NCBI RefSeq assembly: GCF_028764065.1
Contig: NZ_JACOFN010000003.1
Coordinates: forward strand, 78,228 to 142,227
Length of the DNA: 64,000 nt
Reading direction: 5' to 3'
Origin: Fructobacillus sp. CRL 2054
GTDB lineage: Bacteria; Bacillota; Bacilli; Lactobacillales; Lactobacillaceae
In this document: piece after piece, positions 7,636 to 16,021 of the stretch
Layout: each line of letters opens with the position of its first letter
Numbering within the stretch: position 1 is the first letter of the stretch
The notes under the pieces: generated by a model
The model's input: only the letters and a program-made list of their open reading frames with translations
Database searches by the model: none
Told to the model about the DNA's origin: nothing
Position numbers and translations under genes: made by a program

Positions 7636-10059
7636 TCACATAAAGGAAACCGGGTCCCGCCGAACTTCCAAGCGGAAGCCCTTCTCGGCCTTTTGAGAAC
7701 GGTCGACTAAGTCCCGCAACAGTTCGTCTGCCTCATGGGGCTTTTTCATCTTCAAAATCATCTGGAAGAAATAACGGCCCTGTAGCTTTGCAATCGACCG
7801 GGGCGATGGTCCCAAAACTAAGACATCTTCTGGCAGGCGCTTTCGCAGCCAGGCAGCAATTTTGGCCGTCTGTAAGGCCACCTTGGATTCATCCACATCC
7901 GAACACTGAATCTGAATGGTGTAGAAGTAAGGCGGAAATTCTGCCGCATGACGAATCGCCATTTCCTGACGGTAAAAGCCCTCATAATCATGATTCTGTG
8001 CGAACTTTAAGGCGTAGTGGTCAGGATTAAAGGTTTGAATAACAACCTCCCCCTGCTGCTCGGCACGGCCGGCACGGCCAGCCACCTGAGTTAGAAGTTG
8101 GAAGGTCTTCTCAGAAGCACGAAAATCCGGCAAGCCCAATCCCGTATCGGCGTTTAAGACACCGACTAAGGTCACATCAGGAAAATCCAATCCCTTGGCG
8201 ACCATCTGTGTTCCTAACAAAATCTGTGCTTTCTTCTTTCCAAAGTCGGCTAAGGCCTTAGCCATTGCCCCCTTCTTCCGGGTCGTATCCTGGTCCAATC
8301 GAATGACACCGTATTCGGGCAGCAATTTTTTGAGCTCCGCCTCGACTTTTTCAGTCCCCGTTCCGTAATAACGGATTCGGTGGGAACCACAGGCCGGACA
8401 GACTTGAGGAATCGGCTCCTGATAGTCACAATAGTGGCACTTCAGAGTACGTGTGTCCATATGCAGGGTCATTGCCAGGTTACAGTTTGGATCTCGTGGC
8501 ACATAGCCGCAATCCCGACACATCACAAAGGAAGAAAAGCCACGGCGATTTAGCATCAAAACGGCCTGCTCGCCCCGTCCTAGGTGCTCCTTCAACTTAT
8601 CTAAGAGTTTCTGAGAGAAGTTGGTGTCGCCACGGTCCAGTAATTCCTGTCGCATATCGACAATGTCAACTTTAGGAAGACTCGCCGCTGGATTCGCACG
8701 GGCTGTCAAAGTCAACAATTGATAAACGCCTTTTTGGGCACGGGCCCGACTCTCCAATGAAGGAGTTGCCGAACCAAGCACAACCGGTGCCTGGTGGTAG
8801 GTGCCACGCCAAAGGGCGACGTCTCGGGCTGAATAATGGGGATTCTCACTTTGGCTGTAGGAAGCTTCATGCTCCTCATCCACAATAATCAAGCCCAGCT
8901 TATCGAGGGGAGCAAAAACGGCAGAACGTGCTCCGACAACCACCTGTACCTTTCCCTCACGGATACGGCGCCACTCGTCATAGCGCTCACCAGCAGATAG
9001 GCCGGAATGTAGCAAGGCGGTTTTATCGCCAAAACGGTCCTGCACTCGCTTTTGCATTTGCGGCGTCAAGGCAATTTCCGGCACTAAGAAAAGCACCTGC
9101 TCACCTCGGTTAATCGCCTCTTGGGCTGCCTGTAAATAAACCTCGGTCTTACCAGAACCAGTAATTCCTTCTAAGAGGAAGGTTGTCTTCTGCCTTTCTT
9201 TAATCGCCAGAGTGATGGCGTCATAGGCAGCCCGCTGTTCTGGATTCAGTACCTTTTCTTGCTCAACACGGTTACCAGAAACAGTATCAGGACGACGCTT
9301 CACCTCAACCTGGACCTTTTTCAAAATCCCCTTTTCAACAGCCGTGTTCAAAGAGGCAGCTGAGGTATCTAGCTGGGTTAACCATTCTTGCTTCGAAAAA
9401 GTTTGCCCCGGGTGTTTCCTAGCAAAGTCGAGTAGGCGCTGTTGCTGCTTAGCCCCCTTACTTAACTGTTTCTCAATGTCTTCCAAAACTGACTGATCAG
9501 CATTTGTTTGGTAGGCCAAAATCGTTTTAATCTTCCCCTTATTTTCAATCACAGGGACAACCGCCAATTGCCCGGCCTTTTGCAATTCTCGAATCGCCCG
9601 CCAGCCCTTGGCCGTGAAGTCTTTGGTCTTCACAAGACGTTCTTGCTGACCGTCCAAATAGGTAACTCGGTCCTCATCGGATAGTCCAGCCAAAGCCGTT
9701 AACTTCTTTCGATAATCCGCCTTTAAGGCCGTGGGTAACATCAAAGCTAAAAAGGAAACCCAGTAAGAAAAGTTTGTTTCCGCTAGGTCATGGGCCAGAG
9801 TCAGTAACTCTTCTGAGAGCACTGGCTTGTCATCCAGTACAGTTAAAACATCCTTTACCTGCTCCTCTTTTAAATCAGCTGGTAATTTGTCTACTAAACC
9901 AACAACATAGCCCAATACCGAACGGTGCCCAAAAGCAACCAAAACGCGAACGCCTGGGACGACTTGCTCATTCAATTCATTTGGGACCAGATAGGTATAA
10001 GGTCGGTTCGTCTGCTGGGTTGGTACGTCAACCACAACCTCTGCGTATGACTGCTCCAT
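7636..10059 (-). CDS. priA: Primosomal protein N', replication restart helicase
   Basis: An 807-residue 3'-5' DNA helicase that reloads the replication machinery at stalled forks. Seen: N-terminal DNA-binding domain (about 1-105), Walker A GITGSGKTEVY near 298, DEEH box (VDEEHE near 390), then eight cysteines in CRDC...CNLAM...CHYC...CPAC between about 520 and 560 that bind two zinc ions, and helicase motif VAGRAGR near 690. Length and domain order are normal. gmk/rpoZ/coaBC, commonly upstream in Firmicutes, are replaced here by nadR. Confidence 0.96.
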   Translation of the reverse strand: MEQSYAEVVVDVPTQQTNRPYTYLVPNELNEQVVPGVRVLVAFGHRSVLGYVVGLVDKLPADLKEEQVKDVLTVLDDKPVLSEELLTLAHDLAETNFSYWVSFLALMLPTALKADYRKKLTALAGLSDEDRVTYLDGQQERLVKTKDFTAKGWRAIRELQKAGQLAVVPVIENKGKIKTILAYQTNADQSVLEDIEKQLSKGAKQQQRLLDFARKHPGQTFSKQEWLTQLDTSAASLNTAVEKGILKKVQVEVKRRPDTVSGNRVEQEKVLNPEQRAAYDAITLAIKERQKTTFLLEGITGSGKTEVYLQAAQEAINRGEQVLFLVPEIALTPQMQKRVQDRFGDKTALLHSGLSAGERYDEWRRIREGKVQVVVGARSAVFAPLDKLGLIIVDEEHEASYSQSENPHYSARDVALWRGTYHQAPVVLGSATPSLESRARAQKGVYQLLTLTARANPAASLPKVDIVDMRQELLDRGDTNFSQKLLDKLKEHLGRGEQAVLMLNRRGFSSFVMCRDCGYVPRDPNCNLAMTLHMDTRTLKCHYCDYQEPIPQVCPACGSHRIRYYGTGTEKVEAELKKLLPEYGVIRLDQDTTRKKGAMAKALADFGKKKAQILLGTQMVAKGLDFPDVTLVGVLNADTGLGLPDFRASEKTFQLLTQVAGRAGRAEQQGEVVIQTFNPDHYALKFAQNHDYEGFYRQEMAIRHAAEFPPYFYTIQIQCSDVDESKVALQTAKIAAWLRKRLPEDVLVLGPSPRSIAKLQGRYFFQMILKMKKPHEADELLRDLVDRSQKAEKGFRLEVRRDPVSFM

Positions 10060-10107
10060 GGCACTCCTTTCGGTAAAAATACTATATAGAATTCAAATTA
10101 AAATACT

Positions 10108-10137
10108 ATAAAAGGGCCTACCAACCGGTAGCCCCCT
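10108..10137 (-). terminator. Terminator after nadR
   Basis: Minus-strand GGGGGCTACC / GGTAGGCCC stem followed by TTTTATAG, a few bases after the nadR stop. Confidence 0.7.
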
Positions 10138-10143
10138 CAAGTG

Positions 10144-11259
10144 TTAAACCTTTGTCAAGTTGACACCAACACGTTCTTCAATAATGTGTAAAGCTTGTAA
10201 GTAACGGGCGTAATAACCATCATGGTCAATTCCCTGTCCCTCGTGTTTCAAGGCCACAGCCTTCTCTTCAAAGCCGTACTCTTTAATAATCTGCCAAAGG
10301 TGCTTGTCAAAGAGGCGGGAATACTCTTCATCCGCTCCATTATCAACCGCTACCTCGGGTGGAATAACCAAAATAAGGTCCAGCTCTTCTTCCCCGATGG
10401 TGTTATCAAAGAGTGCCTTTAACTTCTGGTTATCTTCAGCCGATAACCAGGCCCGTGTTTCGGCCATGGTCACCATTGCATCCGTATCAAAGAAGGTCAA
10501 ACCGTTGTTAGCGGGTGAATTAATTTCAGCCGAATTGGCATCGTACTGGCCCTGAATAATTCGCGTGTAGTCCTTTAGTAGCAGCTCAGAATCAAAGACA
10601 TTCGACTTTTCTTGGTAAGTTCTTGAAAATTCAACTGAAAATGGTGAGTTCGATGTCCGGGCTAGGCGTCGCGTTAGCGTCGACTTACCAGTTTGCGGCG
10701 CCCCCACAACCAAGATTTTCTTAGCAAAGTGCCGACGAAAAACACGGTTAATGTAGTCCCAGTTCCCAAGTGGATCCTTACGGACGGCAGTCGCCGAAAC
10801 CTTCAAAATTGTCCGGTCCATCAGGGAAACCGACCAGTGCGCATCATCAGGTAGAAGTTTTTCGAGCATTTCTTTATAGTCTGCTTCACCAGTATATAGG
10901 GTTATGTGAGCATCAGGATTCATAATATTGCGCTTAATCGTTTCCACTAAACGGTTCGTCCATTCCTGCCAACCATTGGGCATCTGTGGAATGTCATCTT
11001 CGTTAATATAATCAACCTTTATCCGCTTTTCATCATTAAAGGCCTCACGTAGATAACGAAAACGCTTTTCGACTGGTAAACCGATTTGGTCGCCACGGTC
11101 TCCCGTATAGCCAGAAGTAATGACCACCACACCATCATTTAACGCCGCCGCCTTATAAATTTCAGCCTGGTGTCCGATATGCATGGGTGCTAAAGTCCCG
11201 AAGAACACACCAATTCGATTTCCTGCTAGGTTTTCTTTTACTAAATTTGCTTTAACCAT
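10144..11259 (-). CDS. nadR: Bifunctional NMN adenylyltransferase / ribosylnicotinamide kinase, NadR type
   Basis: A 371-residue NAD salvage enzyme. The N-terminal nucleotidyltransferase domain shows GTLAPMHIGH near residue 21 (HxGH) and VSATAVR near 153; the C-terminal P-loop kinase domain starts at GAPQTGKST near 185. Together these convert nicotinamide riboside to NMN and on to NAD. There is no N-terminal helix-turn-helix, unlike E. coli NadR, so this version is enzymatic only. A TATAAT at about 11305-11310 and a GGAG site precede it. Importer PnuC is not in the window. Confidence 0.9.
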   Translation of the reverse strand: MVKANLVKENLAGNRIGVFFGTLAPMHIGHQAEIYKAAALNDGVVVITSGYTGDRGDQIGLPVEKRFRYLREAFNDEKRIKVDYINEDDIPQMPNGWQEWTNRLVETIKRNIMNPDAHITLYTGEADYKEMLEKLLPDDAHWSVSLMDRTILKVSATAVRKDPLGNWDYINRVFRRHFAKKILVVGAPQTGKSTLTRRLARTSNSPFSVEFSRTYQEKSNVFDSELLLKDYTRIIQGQYDANSAEINSPANNGLTFFDTDAMVTMAETRAWLSAEDNQKLKALFDNTIGEEELDLILVIPPEVAVDNGADEEYSRLFDKHLWQIIKEYGFEEKAVALKHEGQGIDHDGYYARYLQALHIIEERVGVNLTKV

Positions 11260-11353
11260 TTTCTCCTACCGAAATTGACTGACCGAAAGGCCGAATTGCT
11301 TTTATTATATCAAATTACTAGTAGGACTGAAAAAGTCCTTCCGCTTTATTAAA

Positions 11354-11380
11354 TAAAAAACACTCCCATAAGAGAGTGTT
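11354..11380 (-). terminator. Terminator after the DUF4097 gene
   Basis: Stem AACACTC / GAGTGTT followed by T6 on the minus strand, 17 bases after the stop of the 11397-12104 gene. Confidence 0.8.
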
Positions 11381-11396
11381 CGTCATCGATAGTTCT

Positions 11397-12104
11397 TTAT
11401 GTCAGTGAAATATCACCATTCAAATTTCGAAATGAAAGAACGGCCTGATCAGCTGTTACGTTTTGATAATTATTGGTGATATTCAAATCACCAAAACGAC
11501 TATAGCCCTTTAACTTAGGGAGCGTTGAATTCTTGACAATGATGTCACCGTTTCGATTTTCAACATTTCCAGACTTGCTTACCTTACTATCTGAGATAAG
11601 AACATCACCATTAACATTGCCTATCTGAATTTCTTCAGTTTCCAACTTTGATAAGTGAATGTCTCCGTTCGTATTAGACAACGAAACATTCTTCAAATCA
11701 AACTTTTCAGGAATAATCACGGTAATCTGATGGCGACCATGGTTCTTAATCCCAAAGGACCAGTTATTCTTTTCATCCCCCGTGACTTTCACGGTGCCAT
11801 CAATCGCAGAAACCGTCACACTGGTCTTTTCAGCAGGGTCTGTTAATACGGCAAAATGCTCACCGCGTTTCAAAATAACATCAGCATCCTTCGTTGTCAC
11901 GTCAAGGGCTGTCACATCCTGCTTTCCTGTCGTCACCTGGTCAGGGGTTATATCAGCCGTCCCCTTTTCATCTTGATCAGACAGATAGATTGGTCCATTA
12001 TTCCAATACAATTCACCTGGCAAGCCACCACGCCAAACGGCCACTCCCGAAAGCGTTAAACCGACAACAATGAAAACAAGGCCAACTAAAACTTTTTTAT
12101 TCAT
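11397..12104 (-). CDS. DUF4097-type beta-repeat protein with N-terminal membrane anchor
   Basis: A 235-residue protein with an N-terminal hydrophobic segment (about residues 5-25) and a repetitive beta-strand body of the form NGDI-x-L (for example NTNGDIHLS, NVNGDVLIS, NRNGDIIV). That pattern is typical of the DUF4097/putative adhesin fold, a right-handed beta-solenoid outside the membrane. It overlaps the upstream DUF1700 gene by four bases and belongs to a PadR-DUF1700-DUF4097 operon. In other Firmicutes such operons respond to envelope stress, but the biochemical role is unknown and I assign none. Confidence 0.8.
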   Translation of the reverse strand: MNKKVLVGLVFIVVGLTLSGVAVWRGGLPGELYWNNGPIYLSDQDEKGTADITPDQVTTGKQDVTALDVTTKDADVILKRGEHFAVLTDPAEKTSVTVSAIDGTVKVTGDEKNNWSFGIKNHGRHQITVIIPEKFDLKNVSLSNTNGDIHLSKLETEEIQIGNVNGDVLISDSKVSKSGNVENRNGDIIVKNSTLPKLKGYSRFGDLNITNNYQNVTADQAVLSFRNLNGDISLT

Positions 12105-12673
12105 CGTTTAGCCACCTTTCGAATCAGCCGGTAAAGGGTGTGGGTCAAGGCCTTAGCCCAATCGCTAGCCTTTAGTGATAACCAGCTAGCGTATGATGAG
12201 GCGATAATTGGAACGCCCAAAAGTGCTAAACCGATTCCGATATAGAATAAACCGGCCCAAATGTTTTGTGGACAGACAACCGCCCCAGCAATGACAACGA
12301 AAGCAGAAGCCAGAATAAAGGCAATGGCGATAACCCATGCCATAAACGGCAATATCAAAATCAACACATAGGCAGTAATTAACAATGGGAACCAAACCGG
12401 CGCGCTAATTAATACCATTAACCAAAAAAGCCAGCCATCCCGTCGAAATAGTGATTGCTTTTTCTCATCATCACTTTCAGCATGCTCTTCATTTAGATTA
12501 AATTCCGTACGAAGTTTCTTAGCCAGTGCAGAAGGTTCACCCAACTTTTCACGGGCCGTCTCATCCGACAACTTCCCATCCGTAAAGTAATTCCGATAGG
12601 AATTCATTATGTTTTCTCGCTCGCTGACTGGCAGGTCTTTTAAGGTCTGCTCGAGCTCTTGTATATAGGTCAT
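12101..12673 (-). CDS. DUF1700 membrane protein
   Basis: A 190-residue protein beginning with a cytosolic helical part (about 1-80, with the typical ERENIMNSYRNYFTDGK segment) and then about four hydrophobic segments between residues 80 and 165. This matches DUF1700 (HAAS-type) proteins encoded beside PadR regulators; the cytosolic part is thought to interact with the regulator or kinase partners. It sits two bases after the PadR gene and overlaps the DUF4097 gene by four. Function is inferred only from neighbourhood. Confidence 0.82.
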   Translation of the reverse strand: MTYIQELEQTLKDLPVSERENIMNSYRNYFTDGKLSDETAREKLGEPSALAKKLRTEFNLNEEHAESDDEKKQSLFRRDGWLFWLMVLISAPVWFPLLITAYVLILILPFMAWVIAIAFILASAFVVIAGAVVCPQNIWAGLFYIGIGLALLGVPIIASSYASWLSLKASDWAKALTHTLYRLIRKVAKR

Positions 12674-12675
12674 TC

Positions 12676-12984
12676 TTACCCTTCTCCCAGTAACGAATTA
12701 ATCTGGTCTTCAAAAGCCAACCAGTCCGCACAGGCTTCTTTTAAGTGTAACTGTCCTGCATCAGTTAATTCATAATACTTACGAACTCGTTCCGCAAATA
12801 CCTTTGAGCTAGTCGTGACCAATCCCGCTTTCTCTAAACGTCGTAATACCGGATAGGTTGTCGAGTCTGAAATTGGCACTTCACTTTGAATCTTTTTTGT
12901 CAGGGCATACCCGTACAAAGGCTCCTCCTGTAAAACAGAAAGAATCACCGCTTCCAGAACTCGATTAGGAATCTTAATTGCCAT
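12676..12984 (-). CDS. PadR-family transcriptional regulator
   Basis: A 102-residue winged-helix regulator: LEAVILSVLQEEPLYGYALTKK opens the HTH, TTYPVLRRLEKAGLV is the recognition helix/wing and YYELTDAG closes the domain. No long C-terminal domain, so it is a short PadR-s2 type. I start at ATG 12984 because GAGGAG lies four bases before it; the longer reading frame crosses the promoter. It leads the operon with DUF1700 and DUF4097 genes and probably controls its own promoter, where an AT-rich imperfect dyad overlaps the -10. Confidence 0.9.
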   Translation of the reverse strand: MAIKIPNRVLEAVILSVLQEEPLYGYALTKKIQSEVPISDSTTYPVLRRLEKAGLVTTSSKVFAERVRKYYELTDAGQLHLKEACADWLAFEDQINSLLGEG

Positions 12985-13003
12985 ACTACTCTCCTCATAC
13001 AAT

Positions 13004-13032
13004 ATTATATAAGATATAGTATTCGCCGTAAA
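13004..13032 (-). promoter_or_regulatory. PadR operon promoter with overlapping imperfect dyad
   Basis: TTTACG (13027-13032), 17-base spacer, TATAAT (13004-13009) on the minus strand. The sequence from ATACTATA through to ATTGTAT around the -10 is an imperfect inverted repeat, a likely autoregulatory PadR operator. Confidence 0.65.
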
Positions 13033-13055
13033 TATTCTAATTAAAAAATTCAAAT

Positions 13056-13087
13056 TAAAAAGTCCCTGCAGATACACAAGGACTTTT
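13056..13087 (-). terminator. Terminator after msrB
   Basis: Minus-strand stem AAAAGTCC / GGACTTTTT just after the msrB stop. Confidence 0.75.
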
Positions 13088-13096
13088 CTAAAAATA

Positions 13097-13534
13097 TTAC
13101 TTAAATAATTTCAAGTAGCGGCCGTAGCCCTCTTTTTCCATGTCCGCTTTTGGAACAAAACGTAAGGAAGCAGAATTAATGCAATAGCGTAATCCGCCCT
13201 TATCAGCCGGCCCATCAGGAAAAACATGGCCGAGGTGGGAGTTAGCTTCCGCTGACCGCACTTCGGTTCGCACCATTCCAAAGGAAGTATCGGTATTTTC
13301 CTTTAAATCAGCTTCATCAATCCCCTTAGTAAAGGCAGGCCAACCACAACCTGAATCGTACTTATCAGTTGATGAGAAAAGGGGTTCGCCCGACACCACA
13401 TCAACAAAGATGCCGTCCTCCCACCACTGGTCGTACTTACCAGTGAAGGGGCGCTCCGTTCCCGCGTTTTGGGTCACTTCATACTGTTCAGGAGTGAGCC
13501 GTTTTTTTAACTCTTCTTGGTTAAATTTTGTCAT
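13097..13534 (-). CDS. msrB: Peptide methionine-R-sulfoxide reductase
   Basis: A 145-residue enzyme reducing the R-epimer of methionine sulfoxide. Catalytic motif [11 protein letters not shown] near residue 122 holds the nucleophilic cysteine; the first cysteine is in SGCGWPAF. The paired CxxC zinc ligands found in many MsrB proteins are absent, which is a known subclass. It overlaps msrA by four bases (ATGA coupling), so both stereoisomers are repaired by one transcript. Thioredoxin is the expected electron donor. Confidence 0.95.
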   Translation of the reverse strand: MTKFNQEELKKRLTPEQYEVTQNAGTERPFTGKYDQWWEDGIFVDVVSGEPLFSSTDKYDSGCGWPAFTKGIDEADLKENTDTSFGMVRTEVRSAEANSHLGHVFPDGPADKGGLRYCINSASLRFVPKADMEKEGYGRYLKLFK

Positions 13535-14055
13535 CGCTTATCCCTCCAATACTTGGCCCGGTACTGCTGCCTTGGCACCATCATCATTGCTTCTCGCAAT
13601 GGATCTTTCTTATAAAAGTCTTGATGGTACTCTTCAGCTTCATAAAAAGGCTTAGCATCTTCAATTGCTGTGACAATTGGTTTCTTAAAGCGACCAGATT
13701 CTTCCAAGGCCTTCTTGGATTCTTCGGCCACCCGCCGCTGCTCAGCCGAGTTCACGAAAATCACCGGGCGGTAAGAATCACCACGGTCAGCAAACTGCCC
13801 CATGGCATCGGTTGGATCAGCCACCTGCCAGTAGAGGTCAACTAGTTCACGGTAGGTGATCACATCCGGGTCAAAGTCAATCTTGACCGCTTCCGTGTGC
13901 CCAGTCGTATGTGAACAAACCTGTTCGTACGTTGGATTTGCAACATGGCCACCGGTATAACCAGAACGAACTTTGATAATTCCTGGTAAAGAATCAAAGG
14001 GTTCGACCATACACCAAAAACAACCACCTGCAAAAATTGCGCTATCTTCTGCCAT
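13531..14055 (-). CDS. msrA: Peptide methionine-S-sulfoxide reductase
   Basis: A 174-residue enzyme reducing S-methionine sulfoxide; the catalytic GGCFWCMVE motif sits near residue 11 and GYTGG near 34. First gene of msrA-msrB. Its SD (AAGGAGG, 9 bases before ATG 14055) lies inside the 3' arm of a perfect hairpin that also looks like the engB terminator, while a promoter with its -10 in the hairpin loop would give transcripts lacking the 5' arm. Expression is therefore probably independent of the upstream engB transcript. Confidence 0.95.
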   Translation of the reverse strand: MAEDSAIFAGGCFWCMVEPFDSLPGIIKVRSGYTGGHVANPTYEQVCSHTTGHTEAVKIDFDPDVITYRELVDLYWQVADPTDAMGQFADRGDSYRPVIFVNSAEQRRVAEESKKALEESGRFKKPIVTAIEDAKPFYEAEEYHQDFYKKDPLREAMMMVPRQQYRAKYWRDKR

Positions 14056-14062
14056 AGAAAAA

Positions 14063-14100
14063 GACCTCCTTGGTACTCTATTGTACCAAGGAGGTCTTTT
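14063..14100. terminator. Perfect hairpin containing the msrA ribosome-binding site
   Basis: AAAAGACCTCCTTGGTAC and its exact complement flank the six-base loop at 14081. On the minus strand it follows the engB stop and ends in a T5 run, so it can terminate engB transcripts. The 3' arm carries AAGGAGG of msrA. Confidence 0.8.
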
Positions 14101-14107
14101 CGGTCAA
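14080..14107 (-). promoter_or_regulatory. msrA promoter inside the terminator hairpin
   Basis: TTGACC (14102-14107), 16-base spacer, TACAAT (14080-14085) on the minus strand. The predicted +1 lies around 14073, past the 5' arm of the hairpin. Confidence 0.65.
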
Positions 14108-14115
14108 TTCTAATT

Positions 14116-14700
14116 TTACATTCGTTCTTCAATCCAGTTCCAAACCGTATCCTTACCGGACTTAGTTACGGAAGAGAAAAAGCAGAAGTCTGAATTAGCG
14201 GGATCAAAACCAACCGCCTTCTTGATGATTGATTCCGACTGGTTCAACTTACCACGGGCAATCTTGTCCGCCTTAGTTGCCACCAAGAGAATTGGAATAT
14301 TATAGTAATCCAACCACTGGTACATCATCACATCTTCTTCACTTGGCTTATGCCGGGCATCCACCAGTGAAATCACACCGCGTAATTGCTTACGAGTACT
14401 GATGTAAGTTTCAATCATTTGGCCGAATTCTTCACGCTTCTTTTTTGAAACCTTAGCATAGCCGTAACCAGGAACATCGACGAAGTACAGTTCGTCTTCG
14501 ACTGAATAGAAATTCAAAGTCTGCGTCTTACCAGGTTGACTAGAAGTGCGGGCAAAATTCTTACGATTGATTAGGGTATTCGTCAATGAGGACTTCCCAA
14601 CGTTTGAACGACCAACAAGGGCGAATTCAGGACGTCCGTCCTCTGGATATTGACTTGGGGAAACGGCCGACATGACCATTTCAACGTTATGAACATCCAT
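14116..14700 (-). CDS. engB: Ribosome biogenesis GTP-binding protein EngB/YsxC
   Basis: A 194-residue essential GTPase in 50S assembly. G1 GRSNVGKSS near residue 31, switch SSQPGKTQT near 55, G3 DVPGYG near 74, G4 TKADK near 141 are all intact. It follows clpX by two bases, the common clpX-engB pair of Firmicutes. Length is typical. Confidence 0.96.
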   Translation of the reverse strand: MDVHNVEMVMSAVSPSQYPEDGRPEFALVGRSNVGKSSLTNTLINRKNFARTSSQPGKTQTLNFYSVEDELYFVDVPGYGYAKVSKKKREEFGQMIETYISTRKQLRGVISLVDARHKPSEEDVMMYQWLDYYNIPILLVATKADKIARGKLNQSESIIKKAVGFDPANSDFCFFSSVTKSGKDTVWNWIEERM

Positions 14701-14702
14701 AA

Positions 14703-15950
14703 TTACTTCTCTTCTTTCTTCAGAACCAACTTTGGTTCTTTACCAGATTCAACAGCAGCCTTGGTGATGACTACCTTTTCAACATCGTCACGGGAAGGAA
14801 TTTCATACATGATATCCTTCATGACTTTTTCGATAATGGAACGCAAGCCACGGGCACCAGTACCACGGGAAATGGCCAAATCAGCCATCGCCTTCAAAGC
14901 AGCTGGCTGGAACTCTAAGTCGACACCATCCAAGCCCAAGAGAGCTTTGTACTGCTTAACAAGAGCGTTCTTAGGCTGGGTCAAGATGTGGGTCAAATCC
15001 TCGACCGTCAACTCGTCCAATACCGTGATAATTGGCAAACGACCAATAAATTCAGGAATCAATCCGAACTTTGAAAGGTCTTCTGGTTCCACGTTCTGGA
15101 GGATGTTGTCCTTTGACAAAGCTTCTGCGTTTTCAGAAGAAGCAGAACCAAATCCAATCACTCGCTTACCAAGGCGTTCCTTGATAATGGTATCCAAACC
15201 AGCAAAGGCACCACCAACGATAAAGAGAATATTGGTCGTATCCACCTGAATCAATTCCTGGTTGGGATGCTTACGGCCACCCTGAGGTGGAACGGAAGCA
15301 ATCGTACCCTCTAGCATCTTAAGCAATGCTTGTTGAACACCTTCACCAGAAACGTCACGGGTAATTGAGACGTTTTCAGACTTCTTGGCAATCTTATCGA
15401 TTTCATCGACGTAGATGATACCACGTTGGGCTGATTCAACATCGAAATCCGCTGCTTGAAGCAACTTCAACAAGATGTTCTCAACATCTTCACCAACGTA
15501 TCCGGCTTCTGTCAAAGTCGTGGCATCCGCAATCGCGAATGGCACTTGCAGAATCTTAGCCAATGACTGAGCCAAGTAGGTCTTACCGGAACCAGTTGGT
15601 CCAAGCAAGGCGATGTTTGACTTTTGCAACTCCACATCCGTTGTCTTCAAGGCGTTTTCGTTAACACGCTTGTAGTGGTTGTAGACAGCCACTGCCAAAG
15701 TCTTCTTCGCATCATCTTGTCCAATCACGTAGTCGCCCAGTGATTCAACAATTTGCTTTGGAGTTGGCAAATCAATTTGCTCTTCCTTAGCGTCGATAGC
15801 TAAGTCCTCTTTAATAATCTGCTCAGCCAGGTCAGTACATTCATTACAAATGTACAAGCCATCAGGTCCGGCAACTAACTTTTTAACCTCATCGGCGCCC
15901 TTCCCACAGAAGGAACAGTGAATCATTGGTCCTTGATTTTGCTCAGCCAT
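14703..15950 (-). CDS. clpX: ATP-dependent Clp protease ATP-binding subunit ClpX
   Basis: A 415-residue AAA+ unfoldase that feeds substrates to ClpP. N-terminal zinc-binding domain with CSFCGKG and CNEC (residues about 13-40), Walker A GPTGSGKT near 119, Walker B YVDEIDK near 180, pore loop GYVGEDVE near 148, sensor GTGARGLR near 365. Located tig-clpX-engB, the usual order. A TATAAT-like box lies in the T-tract of the tig terminator at 15982-15987, so clpX may be transcribed from there. Confidence 0.97.
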   Translation of the reverse strand: MAEQNQGPMIHCSFCGKGADEVKKLVAGPDGLYICNECTDLAEQIIKEDLAIDAKEEQIDLPTPKQIVESLGDYVIGQDDAKKTLAVAVYNHYKRVNENALKTTDVELQKSNIALLGPTGSGKTYLAQSLAKILQVPFAIADATTLTEAGYVGEDVENILLKLLQAADFDVESAQRGIIYVDEIDKIAKKSENVSITRDVSGEGVQQALLKMLEGTIASVPPQGGRKHPNQELIQVDTTNILFIVGGAFAGLDTIIKERLGKRVIGFGSASSENAEALSKDNILQNVEPEDLSKFGLIPEFIGRLPIITVLDELTVEDLTHILTQPKNALVKQYKALLGLDGVDLEFQPAALKAMADLAISRGTGARGLRSIIEKVMKDIMYEIPSRDDVEKVVITKAAVESGKEPKLVLKKEEK

Positions 15951-15988
15951 AAGCCGTCCTTTCGTTTTTTACTTAAAACTCATTATAA

Positions 15989-16014
15989 GAAAAAAAGCCC
16001 GCAATGGGCTTTTA
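15989..16014 (-). terminator. Terminator after tig
   Basis: AAAAGCCC / GGGCTTTTTTT hairpin on the minus strand right after the tig stop; a TATAAT follows the T-tract. Confidence 0.8.
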
Positions 16015-16021
16015 ATCACGT

